From assembly GCA_036346355.1 (NCBI GenBank), contig CM070576.1:58451712-58515711 (forward strand): a stretch of 64,000 nucleotides of DNA, read 5' to 3'. The notes under the pieces were generated by a model. That model ran no database searches. It was not told the DNA's origin and saw only the letters and a list, made by a program, of their open reading frames with translations. A program made the translations under genes and the position numbers. How positions within the stretch are numbered: the stretch's first letter is position 1; the number at the start of each line of letters is the position of its first letter. Positions 25,460 through 36,348 of this stretch are shown here, piece by piece. The DNA is from Rhipidocladum racemiflorum. Taxonomy: Eukaryota; Streptophyta; Magnoliopsida; Poales; Poaceae.

Positions 25460-26760
25460 TGATTTGGCGAGTGACCTTGTATGCCACTCTCTGGAAGTAA
25501 TAAGACAACCTCTGTAAATATCAGCTCATCAGGTACCATTGCTCATTGCTTTGCATGTAGTGCATATCTGGTCCATATGGGCAATATTTTTTTCTGTTCA
25601 AAAAAGAAAAAAGAAATACAGTCATACTGATCATGGCGTTGATTTTTATCCAGCCATGTACCACTTCATATACGGACAGTGGTACATAGGATCTCGCGGT
25701 CTTGTCACATATTACTCCATAGTCCAAATTTATTGGGGGAAACAGTAATGCATTAAAAAAAGTGTAAAAAACCTCTGTTGACAAAATTTTTATTTTTTCC
25801 CTTAAATTTATTAGGGTAATGGTGTGAATATCTCCTGATTAAGTCATCATACCGCTGTATCATACAAGATTACTTTTCTGAATAAGTATTTTGTCATATA
25901 CTAATTACTTATTTTATCAACTAATCCTGATGGTATCTCAATGGGGTAGTGCTAGACATTCATTTTACCATGACTGCATATGCATATGTATGATGATGAA
26001 TTCATCATGTGTCATACGTGAATACTTTTCTGAATAAGTATTTTTTGATATACTAATTACTTATTTTATCAACTAATCCTGATAGGTATCCGACTGGGAT
26101 AGTGCCAAGCATTCATTTTACCATGACTGCATATGCATATGTATGATGCTGAATTCATCATCGTGTTCTGTTTGCTGCAATTCTCACTCTAGTTTAGTGC
26201 TGCAGTTGACTCACTTCTATATACAATGCAGGTTTCATTTCATCTCTTATGGTGTATCACAACCCAAAGTTGTGTGGGGCACTCAGTAACAGTTGACATT
26301 GTATTGTAGACAGCTCATCTAAAATTCCAGTGGACCATGTGTGCTGATTATCGTGGCTAAGCTGAAACTTCCATCGCATTTAGACAGTAGTAATGTTGCT
26401 AAAATGGTGCCTGTTACCAGGCTGTTTGGTCTAAACTCTTCAGACCCCTTGTCATTCAACAATGTATCGGCTAGCTTTTTCTACAGGACATTTTAACCCT
26501 GATACCTTCTGTGAGTTAGTGACCTTGGCGCACACAGTTGGATCATTCCACCTGGGCCATGCTGTCGCTGTGTATTAGTGTCAAGCTTTATATCTTGGAT
26601 ACTTTATTAGCCTTGGATGCTTTATTAGCCTTTCATTTTCCAGTAATTTGTATTTTATATGCATTCTGATATGACACCTTGTAATGCCTAGATTGGATTG
26701 TACTAGGAGTATTTATTCGGATCAAGATATCGTTTCCTTTCTCTCTACTTGAGAATGTAC
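25460..26760 (+). other. helicase 3' untranslated region, probably with its own intron
   Basis: A donor CAG|GTACC at 25532/25533 and an acceptor AATGCAG|GT at 26231/26232 would remove a 699-bp intron from the 3' untranslated region, leaving a T-rich final exon to about 26700. The intron and the end of the transcript are inferred from splice-like sequences only. Confidence 0.35.
25871..26166. repeat. 152-bp tandem duplication downstream of the helicase
   Basis: Unit 1 (25871-26022) and unit 2 (26023-26166) both begin TACTTTTCTGAATAAGTATT and share 'cattttaccatgactgcata' and 'atgtatgatg'. They differ by a few substitutions and small indels, so the duplication is moderately old. Confidence 0.85.
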
Positions 26761-28430
26761 CATGTGATGCTATGATTCTAATTGCCTGTTCTTAAGCGGA
26801 GGCTATCTCTTGGTACAGACAGCTAGCGGTCAGTTTTCCTTGTGGATGTTAAAAGTGGCAATACTGGGCAGACCATTTTCTTCAGAAGGAAAGAGCTGTT
26901 TCTTGATGCTTGTTTGATTATCATATTTCACAGTTTCTATTTTCTCCTCTAAGATGTCTGCGCTGCTAAGTTGCTAATATGTATGAACTGGGAGCATTTG
27001 CTAATCAGTAAAGGCACATATTTTTTCCGGGTATTTAGCAAGTTGACATTCCAGTTTTCCACGATCCTAGTTTCACAAGAGGAAGCGGTTCCCACTTCCC
27101 ATCATGAAGGGGAGATATCAGGTTGATTTTGTGCTGAACCGAGTGTCAGGTCTATGAATACCTTCTCTGCTTCAACCGCATGCATAAATTCTCCAATTTG
27201 TGACCGGTGCTTTGGTGCTCAATGTCTTGGGGTTCTCACGAAATAGGCATATTCTCTGACAATGCCTCAATGAAAGCACGCTAAAAATAGACGGAGGCAA
27301 TCTGGTGCATTTTTAACTCTGACCGGGTTGTCTTTCATGGTCATCGGATTGCCGTACATAAACTGGCCCGACCATCCTCCCTTCGCGCCTTGGCCTGGCA
27401 ATCCGGGAAAAAAATCGTATTTGATACAAGTTTGAACTCGTATTTACAATATGATACAACAGTTTTGGATATTTACGAAAAAACTACTCATGGCCGGTTC
27501 CTGGGGGTACCATAAATGCATCTATTGTAATCCAAGAACCGCCGCGAATGGGAAACCGGCCATGCCATGACCGGTTTATGGGGTACCATAAATGCATCTA
27601 TGGTAACTTAGGAACCGGTCAAGGGCAAAAATCATTTTTTTTTTTGCTTTTTCTGAATTTTCAAACCGAGGTCATTCGAAATGCAAATAGCTTTCGGTAT
27701 GAAACTAAAAAATCAATGAGACAACTTTCTAAATGTGTGTGAAATCATTTAGATTATTGATATGCAAAAAATAGTTTAGATTTGTTTATTGTGCAACAAA
27801 CGATGTCCAAGTCACGGTAAATTCGGATTTTTCATAATGGGTTGTTGCTTACTTGGATTTTCGAAAACCGGTTACTGCGTATTTACGAAATTAAAATTTC
27901 ATATCTGGTTTAATTAGTTTGGTTAAATTCACTCGCTCAAATTTCATAGTTGTCACTGCAAAAGGTGATGGATGCTGTTTTCGATAAGTGTCATCGATGG
28001 TCTGAATTCACATCAAGATTCTACAGAATAGAAGTGAAATGACTGACAACGCTCGTTGTGATTACGAAGATGTCGTAAAACGTTAGCTTTAAATGTTGCG
28101 CCACGTTACTGAACCAGGAGATCCAACCACGCGCCATGGCGTACCCAGAAGAAAAATCGCGTCATGCGCAGACTTTGGTACTCACATCATAGTAGTAATA
28201 TTTTATCGTGAATTTTGTGTCCAAATTTGTAATACATACATATTTCAACGCAGACCCAGGAGGCATCGCACGTAATTGCCCATGCCGATGAAGTGGCGGC
28301 CCATCCTCCGGGGACCTCTGGCTCGACGTCGGCAACAAATAAAATGAGGCATTACTTCGCGTCTCAGGGGGCCAGATTATTGTCGTCGATGCGTGGCCTT
28401 GGAGGCTCTGCACGACCCCCACGCAACTAC
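26761..28430. other. intergenic, no gene recognised; duplicated ACCGGTT motif
   Basis: Around 27484-27610 two copies of 'taccataaatgcatct' with flanking 'accggt' and 'ggaaccg' strings form a partly inverted, partly direct repeat, possibly the subterminal part of a DNA transposon. The rest shows no open frame of interest. Confidence 0.4.
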
Positions 28431-28543
28431 AGCTCGTCTGGTATGAATCCAGCTCATACCTCACACGCCAGGCGACCCCCACGCCACTCCCAGGCCACTG
28501 TCAGCTGCAGCGAGGTATGAGCTGGATCCATGCCAGACGAGCT
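28431..28543. repeat. 32-bp near-perfect inverted repeat (hairpin)
   Basis: The left arm 28431-28462 (starts AGCTCGTCTGGTATGAATCC) is the reverse complement of 28512-28543 at 30 of 32 positions, with a 49-base loop. One mismatch is a G-U wobble in a plus-strand RNA and the other in a minus-strand RNA. It lies in a GC-rich patch just left of the MITE at 28586. Confidence 0.85.
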
Positions 28544-28585
28544 GGATCCACGATTCCTTGTCAGATCACAGTGTCGTTCTGCTAC

Positions 28586-28991
28586 AAGGTTTCAAATTTC
28601 ATTTTTAGTATATATCTCAAAGGTGGCCGGAATCCGAAATCTCGGCGAGATCTCAGATTTTCAAACAAAATTTGGATGAAATCCAAAAACTAAATTTCAA
28701 ATTCGGTTATTTTTCAACAGGGATTTTCGAGCTTTCGGCCGAAATCTCCAAATTTCTGAGATTTCGGTCAACTTGAACCGACCAAAAAATGGTAAAAAAA
28801 ACACGTCAAATTTTTTTGAATTTTTTTGTGGATGGCCTTGACCCTAAATCCAATCAAATCTGGCCCACAAAAATGAAAATATAGTTAAAATCATTGAGAT
28901 TTGACTAAAATCACCAAGATATCGCTGAGATTTGGATGGTTACTCTGGCATTTTGATTTTTTTTTGAAATCTCGCCGGGATTTGGATCCTT
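28586..28991. mobile_element. MULE-like MITE with 10-bp target duplication
   Basis: The left end is AAGGTTTCAAATTTC; the right end, read inward, is AAGGATCCAAATC. The flanks are GTTCTGCTAC (28576-28585) and GTTCTGCTGC (28992-29001), matching at 9 of 10 positions. The interior is made of 'gaaatctcgg' and 'gagatttcgg' words. No coding capacity is seen. The 9-10 bp duplication with inverted ends points to the Mutator superfamily. Confidence 0.75.
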
Positions 28992-29149
28992 GTTCTGCTG
29001 CTCCTTTGCCCTTTTAACCACGAGACCCCCCTGCCCCTTCACATCAGCTCTAGGACAAAGCACTCCATCTCTAGACATCACCGTCCTAGCAACAACCACT
29101 GTTAAAAAAAACATCGACATTAACGAAGCGTGTTCAAAAGGGTAGGCTC

Positions 29150-29822
29150 AGGTGAGCGCTCTAACTATTGTGGTCGGAGATGATTTTGTTTCTCTCAATA
29201 ATCTTGATGAAGATATGTTGACACTAGAATTTGGCAGGAGTAACTGACTTAGGAAAATCGATAAAGACTCTTAGTCGATATCAGTTCAAAGTGAAATTTA
29301 TCTCTAAGAAGTTGAGACCAATACGCATTATGGATTTTCAGGAATAGGAGAAGGATACAATCAGCCTAAGTGCTATAAAAGGTATCGAGAGGCAAGACGG
29401 AAAATAATCAACCAATCAATCAACTTCTCACATCTACTTTTATCTACTTTCCGTCGACTAAGAATAGTCTTTAGGTTTTTTTGTAATTCATTTTTGATTA
29501 ATAAAGTTACTCATCACCTTTTTTTGGAAAAAAATATACATTTATCAATCATCTAATTGGTTGTAATAGACTTCTTAGATTTATCTTTATCAACCATCTA
29601 ATCGATTGTAATAGATGTTTAGATTATTTTTCTTGCCGATTGTAGGATCAAATAGGATGGCACGCCTTGAACCCGATGTTCGCATGTGTTGAAGCCAATT
29701 GACTCTTTTTTTGGCGCCAACAAGGTCATAACATACGACCACGTTTGATACCATATACGAGGTACAAGGCTTTCTCACTTGGGTTAATAGAAGTTACTCG
29801 GTTTGAGAAATTGAAGACAGAG
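29150..29822 (+). other. LTR and leader remnant of a plus-strand Gypsy element
   Basis: A TATA-like TGCTATAAAAGG at 29371-29382 is followed by a leader with 'aatcaaccaatcaatcaact', and then by the gag fragment at 29825. Texture and order match an LTR promoter and leader. The 5' boundary is a guess. Confidence 0.4.
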
Positions 29823-29824
29823 CA

Positions 29825-29950
29825 TTGGAGAGTTTTGATGAAATTCATAATCCTTCAGAAGTCCTCAAGATCTATACTATCACCGCCCAGGCTATGGGCG
29901 GTGACAAGAAAGTAATGGCCAATTACTTACCCATTGTATTAAAAGGTATG
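29825..29950 (+). pseudogene. Gypsy gag fragment
   Basis: The frame reads ESFDEIHNPSEVLKIYTITA and then GGDKKVMANYLPIVLKG, closely resembling the N-terminal capsid part of grass Gypsy Gag proteins. It then runs into unrelated sequence and stops at 30007. Only some 45 codons of Gag remain. Confidence 0.65.
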
Positions 29951-30009
29951 CTCGAATATGGTTATTTAACCGACCAAAAATTTCTATTTATAGTTGAAAT
30001 TTTTTAAGC

Positions 30010-31480
30010 CATTCTATTTCAAATAATATTAAAAATTATTGCACTAAGACAGAAAAAAGAAGATTGTTTACATAGTTTGGGGCTTGGTTTTCACCTCATA
30101 GCGTCCAAACGATGCAACCAGTGAACTCCAAATTTTTTTCATAGATGGATATATGAGTCATGCACCTTCTACAATAAGAATAACCCAAAAAAGATTTTTC
30201 TAAAAATCGAAGACTGACTGCTGCGTGAAGAACAAGTTCAGGACAGATTTGCAATTTTGATATAAACTTGATCTCTAGTCTATTCTAGGGTGCAAAAGAG
30301 ATGTAAAACCAAATGAGCACCCTCAAGACATCCTTGATCAACAATATTTAGAAGGAGAGGAGGCAAATCAAATTGCGAGAAAGTAAATTTGCGGGAATTT
30401 AAGTGCGGGAAAGTAAATGCTAAATTTAAATTGCGTAAAGTAAAGAAATAATGTAAATGCACTATTTAAATTCACAAGAATAGTAAAGAAAATCTTTGTA
30501 TTTTTTGGATGGAAGGTTTACAAAGCCTCACTTCATGTGGGCAAAGCTCAAAGGAGCAACTCAAACCTTCGAGTGAGGGAGGGCACCCCTCCCCCTCTAT
30601 TTATACTACTCTTGGGCCACCTAACACCCTTGGATGAGTCCCTCAACCCTAGAGCACTCCACCAAGGGTTAAGATTAACCCACTCACACAGCCATGCAAG
30701 GGCAACCCAAAACCCTACACACATAATGAGTTTTCTTGCATGGTTTTCAAAGCATACTACCTAAACTCGCTAACCTATCAACTAGACAACGATCCAATGG
30801 CCATCATCAATCCTCGCGGCATCTAGCTAGTATCATCACCTTTCCTTGTATTCTTGACTTGCCCGGACTTCGTCTCCGATGATCTTCCGGCGATCTTCGA
30901 TCATCTGGACCTCCGATGCACCTTGCCTAGTCTTGGTTTTCCTTCGCCTCACCATAACCTAGCACCGTCGTCCTGCAATCATCAAAGACAAGGAAAACCC
31001 ATCACATAGCATTTTTCAATAATCATCACAAATGCTCACAATTAATCATGTCTCATTCATTAGTCGGTACTACAGCCAACCATAGGCCGGTAGTATCACA
31101 AGAAGCTAACACAACTCAAATTGCTTTATTTTGAATTCCAATTCAAATCAAACTCAAACCTGAGCATACCTTGCTCAAATAAAGTCAAATACTCATCACA
31201 AATATGGATAAACCTCCGCATGGTTCTTCACTTGCCATAGCATCAAAATTCCTAGTCCAAAAAATGCCATCTATATACAAGATAATCTCTCTACTACACT
31301 CAATTGCGATCATAAATCTTTATAGATTGTTGATCAATTACCATTAAGAGATTTTAATGATGTAGAAAAGCCAAGAAAGGCCTGCAAAGACAGAACAACT
31401 GAAATCAACACCTCGGTCCAATGACGAAGTGAGCAAGTGTCACTCGATCCTAACTACCAGTCCAAGACAGTACGTATTGG
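30010..31480 (-). other. probable LTR-like insertion, minus orientation
   Basis: This 1.4-kb block separates the gag and RT scraps of the Gypsy remnant. On the minus strand GTAGTATAAATAGAGGGGG (TATA at plus 30598-30605) looks like an LTR promoter, and 'ggtactacagcc' near 31064 echoes the motif in the Copia LTR at 10646-12293. It is probably a Copia-related LTR or fragment. The ends and a target duplication could not be fixed. Confidence 0.35.
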
Positions 31481-31504
31481 ATCAGAAATGAAATAGAAAT
31501 AGGA

Positions 31505-31828
31505 AACAAAGCTCACTCCTTCCTTTGGACAAATGTAGATGTGTTTGCATGGAAACCACTCGATAAGCCCATAAAGTAGAAGCCATGGTGTTTCACTCCT
31601 GATCGGTAAGAAGCCATTTGACAAGAGTTGGATAAACTCTTATACATTGGTTTCATTCACAAAGTCAACCACTCGGATTGGCTCGTGAATTCAATCATGG
31701 TCAATAAAGTCAATGATAAGTGGCGTATATGTGTTAATTTTATTAGTTTACATACTGCATATCCTAAGGATGGTTTCCCTTTACCCTGTATTGACCAACT
31801 GGTCATCTCAACCGCGGGATGCGAATGA
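31505..31828 (+). pseudogene. Gypsy reverse transcriptase fragment
   Basis: Successive frames read TNVDVFAWKPLDKP, then DKLLYIGFIHKVNHSDWLVN, NDKWRICVNFISLHTAYPKD and DGFPLPCIDQLVISTAGCE. This is the segment preceding the reverse transcriptase active site in Gypsy elements. It ends abruptly at 31828, before the catalytic motif. With 29825-29950 it is probably one element broken by the block between them. Confidence 0.75.
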
Positions 31829-32541
31829 TGGGTTTTCTGAATCCACGGGGCCCAAACCGTAGCTTTTAAAGCTGGCGCCTAGGGTTTCCCTACCCTAGCC
31901 GTCGACTCCACTCCATGCGTGCCGCCTGCCACACACCGTCTTCGGACCTGGTCATCGTCTTCAGTCTCGTGTGCTTCGCCGCTACCACCCAGGCGCACAG
32001 GCGAGGCATCGCGCCGGCCTAGCGCGAGAGCCAAAGCATCACTGGTTGCCGGTCTCAACCACGCGGGTAAAGGCTTTTGGCCGCCGCTCGGCCATGCGTG
32101 GATGCGGGCTTCGAGCCGCTACTTGGCCAACGCACATGCGCCTCCTCCAGGGCCGCGCCTTTGGCCGTGCGTGAGCGTCGCCTTCTGCCATGTGCGGGCG
32201 TCACCTCTAGGAGACGAGGGGTCGCTCCACGATCAATGCACGGAAGCCAAGGCGCTTAGCCGTCATCGGAGGCATCGCCGGACCGGGAAGAATCCGAATT
32301 GTTTTTTGTTTTTTTTTTTTGACGAAAAGTAATCCCTTTTTTCGCAATAGTAGATTAGGTCAAACTAATGATATGTAATTAGCGAAAACAATCTGCAGGA
32401 TTTCATTTACTGTTCACGCGCGATCACTTACGTAGGGCTCATCGCAGCGTGATCGCTTGAAGCAGGATGATGTTGATATCATGTAGATTGACGTAGGCAG
32501 ACGATCACGAACGGCCTTGGTTGAACCTCGTGCTGATAACG
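31829..32541 (-). other. leader of a truncated Copia element and GC-rich patch
   Basis: Just left of the LTR at 32542, the minus strand reads CGTTATCAGCACGAGG, a common start of Copia internal regions next to the LTR. Further left, 31850-32290 is GC-rich and open in several frames but unrecognised. No gag is seen. Confidence 0.4.
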
Positions 32542-32794
32542 TGTTGTGAAACGTAGTCGTTCACCCGCAACCGACAGCACGTCCACACGAGCACACAAGC
32601 AAATAAGGAGCACACAAGCAAATAAGGAGCACACACGAAAGTATAGAGGGCAAAGCTCTCTTTTTATTAGATTGATTTCTCTGTACAAAGAAATGCTCAA
32701 TATATAGTAAAAAAAACTCCTGAAGATAAATTCGGATTTGCTCACGAATAAGTAGTCATTCCATACTGAAACAGAGACTGTCTATTTCACAACA
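32542..32794 (-). mobile_element. short Copia-type LTR (253 bp)
   Basis: The LTR has inverted ends TGTTGTGAAA...TTTCACAACA. On the minus strand a TATA motif (ACTATATATTGAGC, about plus 32694-32707) is followed by AATAAAAAGAG, a polyadenylation-like signal. A 19-bp unit AGCACACAAGCAAATAAGG is repeated in tandem from about 32591. Flanks (taacg and atgtg) do not match, so it is not a solo LTR; it belongs to the truncated element on its left. Confidence 0.7.
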
Positions 32795-33239
32795 ATGTGC
32801 TGCCTATTAGGTATCCAGTCCACAGCGAACATTTGACATACCTGTCAGCTAAATAAATTGCGACATGCTATACTTTAAGGGTTATTTGAAAGGCAAGAAT
32901 TTTACGAAAATCTCGTAGGAAGCAATTCAATACACGTAGAAAATCAATAAAAAAAATTCCTGCAAAATAATCGACGAAGCATGACTTCTAACCAAACATG
33001 CCCTGTTGCAAATTACAATCTTCAGTTCTTCAAATCTGATCGAAATTTGTTTGCAAGGATCATCGCTCCTGGACCGTGCTCGAGTTAAAATGCTATCTTA
33101 CCTTTCGTGTGCAGCTGTACAACGTGCAGCAGCAAACAACCGGTAGTCCCCTACGCATTGAAGTCTCCGGTCCCCCCTCGGCGTCCTTGCAAGAAAGCAC
33201 TTCACCACCATTAAATGCATGCCGCTGCTGCCTGCTGGC
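32795..33239. other. intergenic, nothing recognised
   Basis: No gene, repeat boundary or regulatory element could be supported between the Copia LTR and the MULE-like MITE. Confidence 0.4.
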
Positions 33240-33713
33240 AAGGATTCAAATTTCGTTTTCGGACTCCATCTCGGGCCTGGCCAAAATCCGAAATTTCGAC
33301 GAGATTCGGAAATTTTGGATAAAATCCGGACGAAATTCAAAAACTAAAATTCAAATCCGGTTTTTTTTTAACCGAGAAATCCGAAATTTCGCTAAAACAA
33401 AACGAAATTTCGTCCAAAAAACCGAAATCTCGGCGAAATTTTTTAGGGTTTTTTCAACTTCGCAGAAATTATGATCTACCGACTGTCCCACATGCGAAAT
33501 GACGTGAAGAACCCAATCCAGTCAAATCCGGTCAATTACAGTCAAATCCGGTCAACTTTTATATAAATTTCGGTCCGTTTAACCGAAATTTCGGTCAGAT
33601 TTTAATGTACTTACAGCACTTCAAAATTTTTTAAGGGTTTTTTAATTTTACTGGGATTATGAAACTCGGAAGGGCCTGAAATCCCGCCGAAATCCGGCGA
33701 GATTTTGAACCCT
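33240..33713. mobile_element. MULE-like MITE with 9-bp target duplication
   Basis: The left end is AAGGATTCAAATTTCG; the right end, read inward, is AGGGTTCAAAATCTCG. It is flanked by GCCTGCTGG on both sides (33230-33238 and 33714-33722; the next base differs). The interior is made of 'ccgaaatttcg' and 'gaaatccgg' words. It is 474 bp, with no protein coding capacity. Confidence 0.8.
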
Positions 33714-33964
33714 GCCTGCTGGTCGACCACTTGGAGCAAATATAATAGCAGAACTTATTATAAATTAATAATAAATTAAAAATCAGTCTTTATATTAACT
33801 GTCTCTAAAAATTATCTCTAAATATTATGTAATAATTATCTCCTTTCTTTTGTATATAAATAATTTACTTATACAGTTATACTCTCGTACAAATCTGACT
33901 ACTAAATAAGAGCAAATTTTTTCTTTTTTTCTCACTTTTTTCTATAAACTAAAGTTAATATGTA

Positions 33965-34198
33965 CTCTATTTGTCCCACAAAGAGTGCATTTCTAATGTT
34001 CAAAATTTATCCCACAAAAAATGTATTTTTAGTCCGTATGGCTCAGCTGTAAATGTATGCATGCTCATTTAAGTGTATGTGGAAACCGAAGCATCATCAT
34101 GCTTATGTATGAAGTAATGAGGGTCACATTAGTCATTTAACTTGTACACTAATCTATCTTAAAAACCTAAAAATACACTATTTATGGGACAAAGGGAG
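33965..34198. mobile_element. Stowaway-like MITE upstream of the second MYB
   Basis: The termini are CTCTATTTGTCCCACAAA on the left and, read from the right, CTCCCTTTGTCCCATAAA. The flanking dinucleotide is TA on both sides (33963-33964 and 34199-34200). Size (234 bp), TA duplication and the CTCC start match Stowaway (Tc1/mariner) MITEs. It ends about 120 bp before the TATA box of the adjacent gene. Confidence 0.85.
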
Positions 34199-34318
34199 TA
34201 GAGACTAAAACCAGTTAAAATAGCTTTATTGATGACTTTCCGACACTGCGTTTCCACTCCCTCGTTGTTGCAGCAGATGAAAATCCGGGCATTTATGGCC
34301 TCCGCTATCCTCCCCGCC

Positions 34319-34325
34319 TTATAAA
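34319..34325 (+). promoter_or_regulatory. TATA box of the second MYB gene
   Basis: CCTTATAAACCC lies about 175 bp upstream of the start codon at 34498, with a GC-rich leader between them. Confidence 0.55.
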
Positions 34326-34497
34326 CCCATCCTGGCATTGACGGCCACGTCCCATCTTACGGCGCTTGTTCGTGTCGCCGTCTCGCCGATCGCCCAAGTG
34401 TGGTGTTTTGAGGGGAAGAGGGGCGGAGATCGATCTGCACGAGGCGGCCGGCCGGTGTGCGTGTGTGTTCGTGTGCTCGGTGGTGCGTGCGCCGGCG

Positions 34498-36348
34498 ATG
34501 GGGAGGACTCCTTGCTGCGACAGCAAGGGGATCAAGAAAGGGCCGTGGACGCCGGAGGAGGACAAGCTCCTCGTAGACTACGTCCAGGCCAATGGAACCG
34601 GCAACTGGCGCCTTCTCCCTAAGCTCGCCGGTACGTGCGTGCCGGCCGGAACCATCTGTTCTTTCGTTTCTCGCGCTCGTTTGTTGGTCCATCGATCTGT
34701 GCGTGGCCGCCGTTGGTGCGTGCATGCAGCTCTGGTTGAGCGATTTGTTGAGGCGAAGCGCGTCTGCGTGCAGGGCTGAACCGGTGCGGCAAGAGTTGCC
34801 GGCTGCGGTGGACGAACTACCTCCGGCCGGACATCAAGCGCGGGCCCTTCACCCCCGAGGAGCACAAGTCAATCCTCCAGCTCCACGCCATCGTCTGCAA
34901 CAAGTGCGTAGTAACTCCACTCATTAATTACTCTCTCGATATGTACAGATCCTTAGTACACATTAAGGCAGCATATCTTTGTACGTGCTGCCAAAGTACC
35001 CTTCAGTTACGGCATGCTACTCCCTCTCCGGTCAATTATTTTAGACATCGACGTGATTTCTAAAATATAATTTTAATCATTAATTTTTATTATAATATAT
35101 TTAAAAATCTAATAAAATTATAATATTATGAAAGCATGTTTCAGAATAAATCTATGAGAAGTGCTTCTATGCTTTTTCTTCTAGTACAAGTTGCACAAAT
35201 CTTAAAGCAAGTGAATGGGTAAGTAATCATTATCTATTCTTCATTCATGCTTTAATAGTTATGCAATTTTTAAAAGAAAGAGTACAAAAGCATTTCTCTA
35301 AATCTATACGTATAATTTCAAACATCCAATTTAAATATTTAAAAAGATATCGCTAACTAAAGGTTTTAAAAATTTAACTGTATGTACAGATCTTAAACCG
35401 ATTATTATTTGTAAACGGTAGGAGTATCTTGCGAATATTTTGATTTTTTTTAGAATAACATAAGGGCAAAGTCCTCACGATTTCTATCATCAGGAGTCAC
35501 ATAAGTCCATTGCAAGAAAGAAAAGCGAAAAACAGGTCAGAAACAGACCTCTCTGTTGCACCTGACTTATAAAAGCGTATGTATTGAATGAACAATGATG
35601 TCATGTAGCCATCTGCATTCATGGAACATATATCCAAAACCGGCAGTCTCTTTCGTACGTAGGTAGATATTGGATTGATGTAGGTATAGATTTGTGACGC
35701 CGCGCGCTTATGCTACTCTATCATCATGATCTCAGGTGGTCCATGATCGCGGCGCAGCTGCCCGGCCGGACGGACAACGAGATCAAGAACTACTGGAACA
35801 CCAAACTCAAGAAGCAGCTCCGCCAGGCGGCGCCCGCCGGCGAGCAGCCCGCTTTGGCCAACCCAGGCGCAGCTTCCGGCTGCCCCGCCGCGCGCCACAT
35901 GGCCCAGTGGGAGACCGCCCGCCTCGAGGCCGAGGCGCGCCTGTCCATCCTCTCCACCTCCGCCTCAACCACCAGTGTCACCGCCTCGTCGTCCTCATCC
36001 ACCGTCGCGGTCGGCGCCGAGCACGGGGCGGAGGCACCGCCCGACATCTACCTGCGGCTCTGGAACTCCGAGGTTGGGGACTCCTTCCGCAAGTCTGTGG
36101 GCTCGGTGGTACGCGAAGAGGCGCCGGTGAATGAAGAAGGGGCGCCGCCGCAGGGGTTGCCGCCGCCCGGGGATGACTCGTCGGCAGCGTCCATCGTGAC
36201 CACGGCTGAGGCAGCGGACGAGTACCAGGTGTTCCTCGACCTGGCTGCCGAGGAGCTCGCGCTGTTCAACGGCCGGTACGGCGGGGCCTCGCTGTTCTCC
36301 CCGGCCGACGTGCTCGCCGAGGCGTCCCTGTTCACCGCGTTCCAGTAA
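34498..36348 (+). CDS. R2R3-MYB transcription factor with Cys in the R3 turn
   Basis: A nuclear DNA-binding transcription factor. The exons are 34498-34630, 34774-34903 and 35736-36348 (291 aa), with GT-AG introns at the two usual MYB positions. The N-terminus MGRTPCCDSKGIKKGPWTPE is the classic R2R3 start. R2 has Trp17, Trp37 and Trp57; R3 has Phe70, Trp89 and Trp108. Residue 86, in AIVCNKW, is Cys (TGC), where nearly all R2R3-MYBs have Gly. The C-terminus is Ser/Ala/Pro-rich, with a possible conserved motif YLRLWNSEVGDSFRK at 193-207 and an acidic end. The subgroup is not certain; it resembles proteins with PDIKRGPFTPEE in R3. Target genes are unknown. Frame and splice sites are intact, so it is presumably expressed. 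Confidence 0.93.
35156..35300. mobile_element. foldback MITE in intron 2 of the second MYB
   Basis: The left arm (gaagtgcttctatgctttt, then gcacaaatcttaaagca) is mirrored by the right arm (tgctttaatagttatgcaat, then aaaagcatttctct). It is of the same family as 14764-14905. It seems nested in a larger, decayed Stowaway-like element whose ends are CTCCCTCTCCGG near 35023 and ACGGTAGGAG near 35416. Confidence 0.6.

Noticed and set aside
32542..32794. Solo LTR
   Set aside because: The flanking 5-mers (taacg and atgtg) do not match, and internal Copia sequence lies immediately to the left, so it is the LTR of a truncated element.
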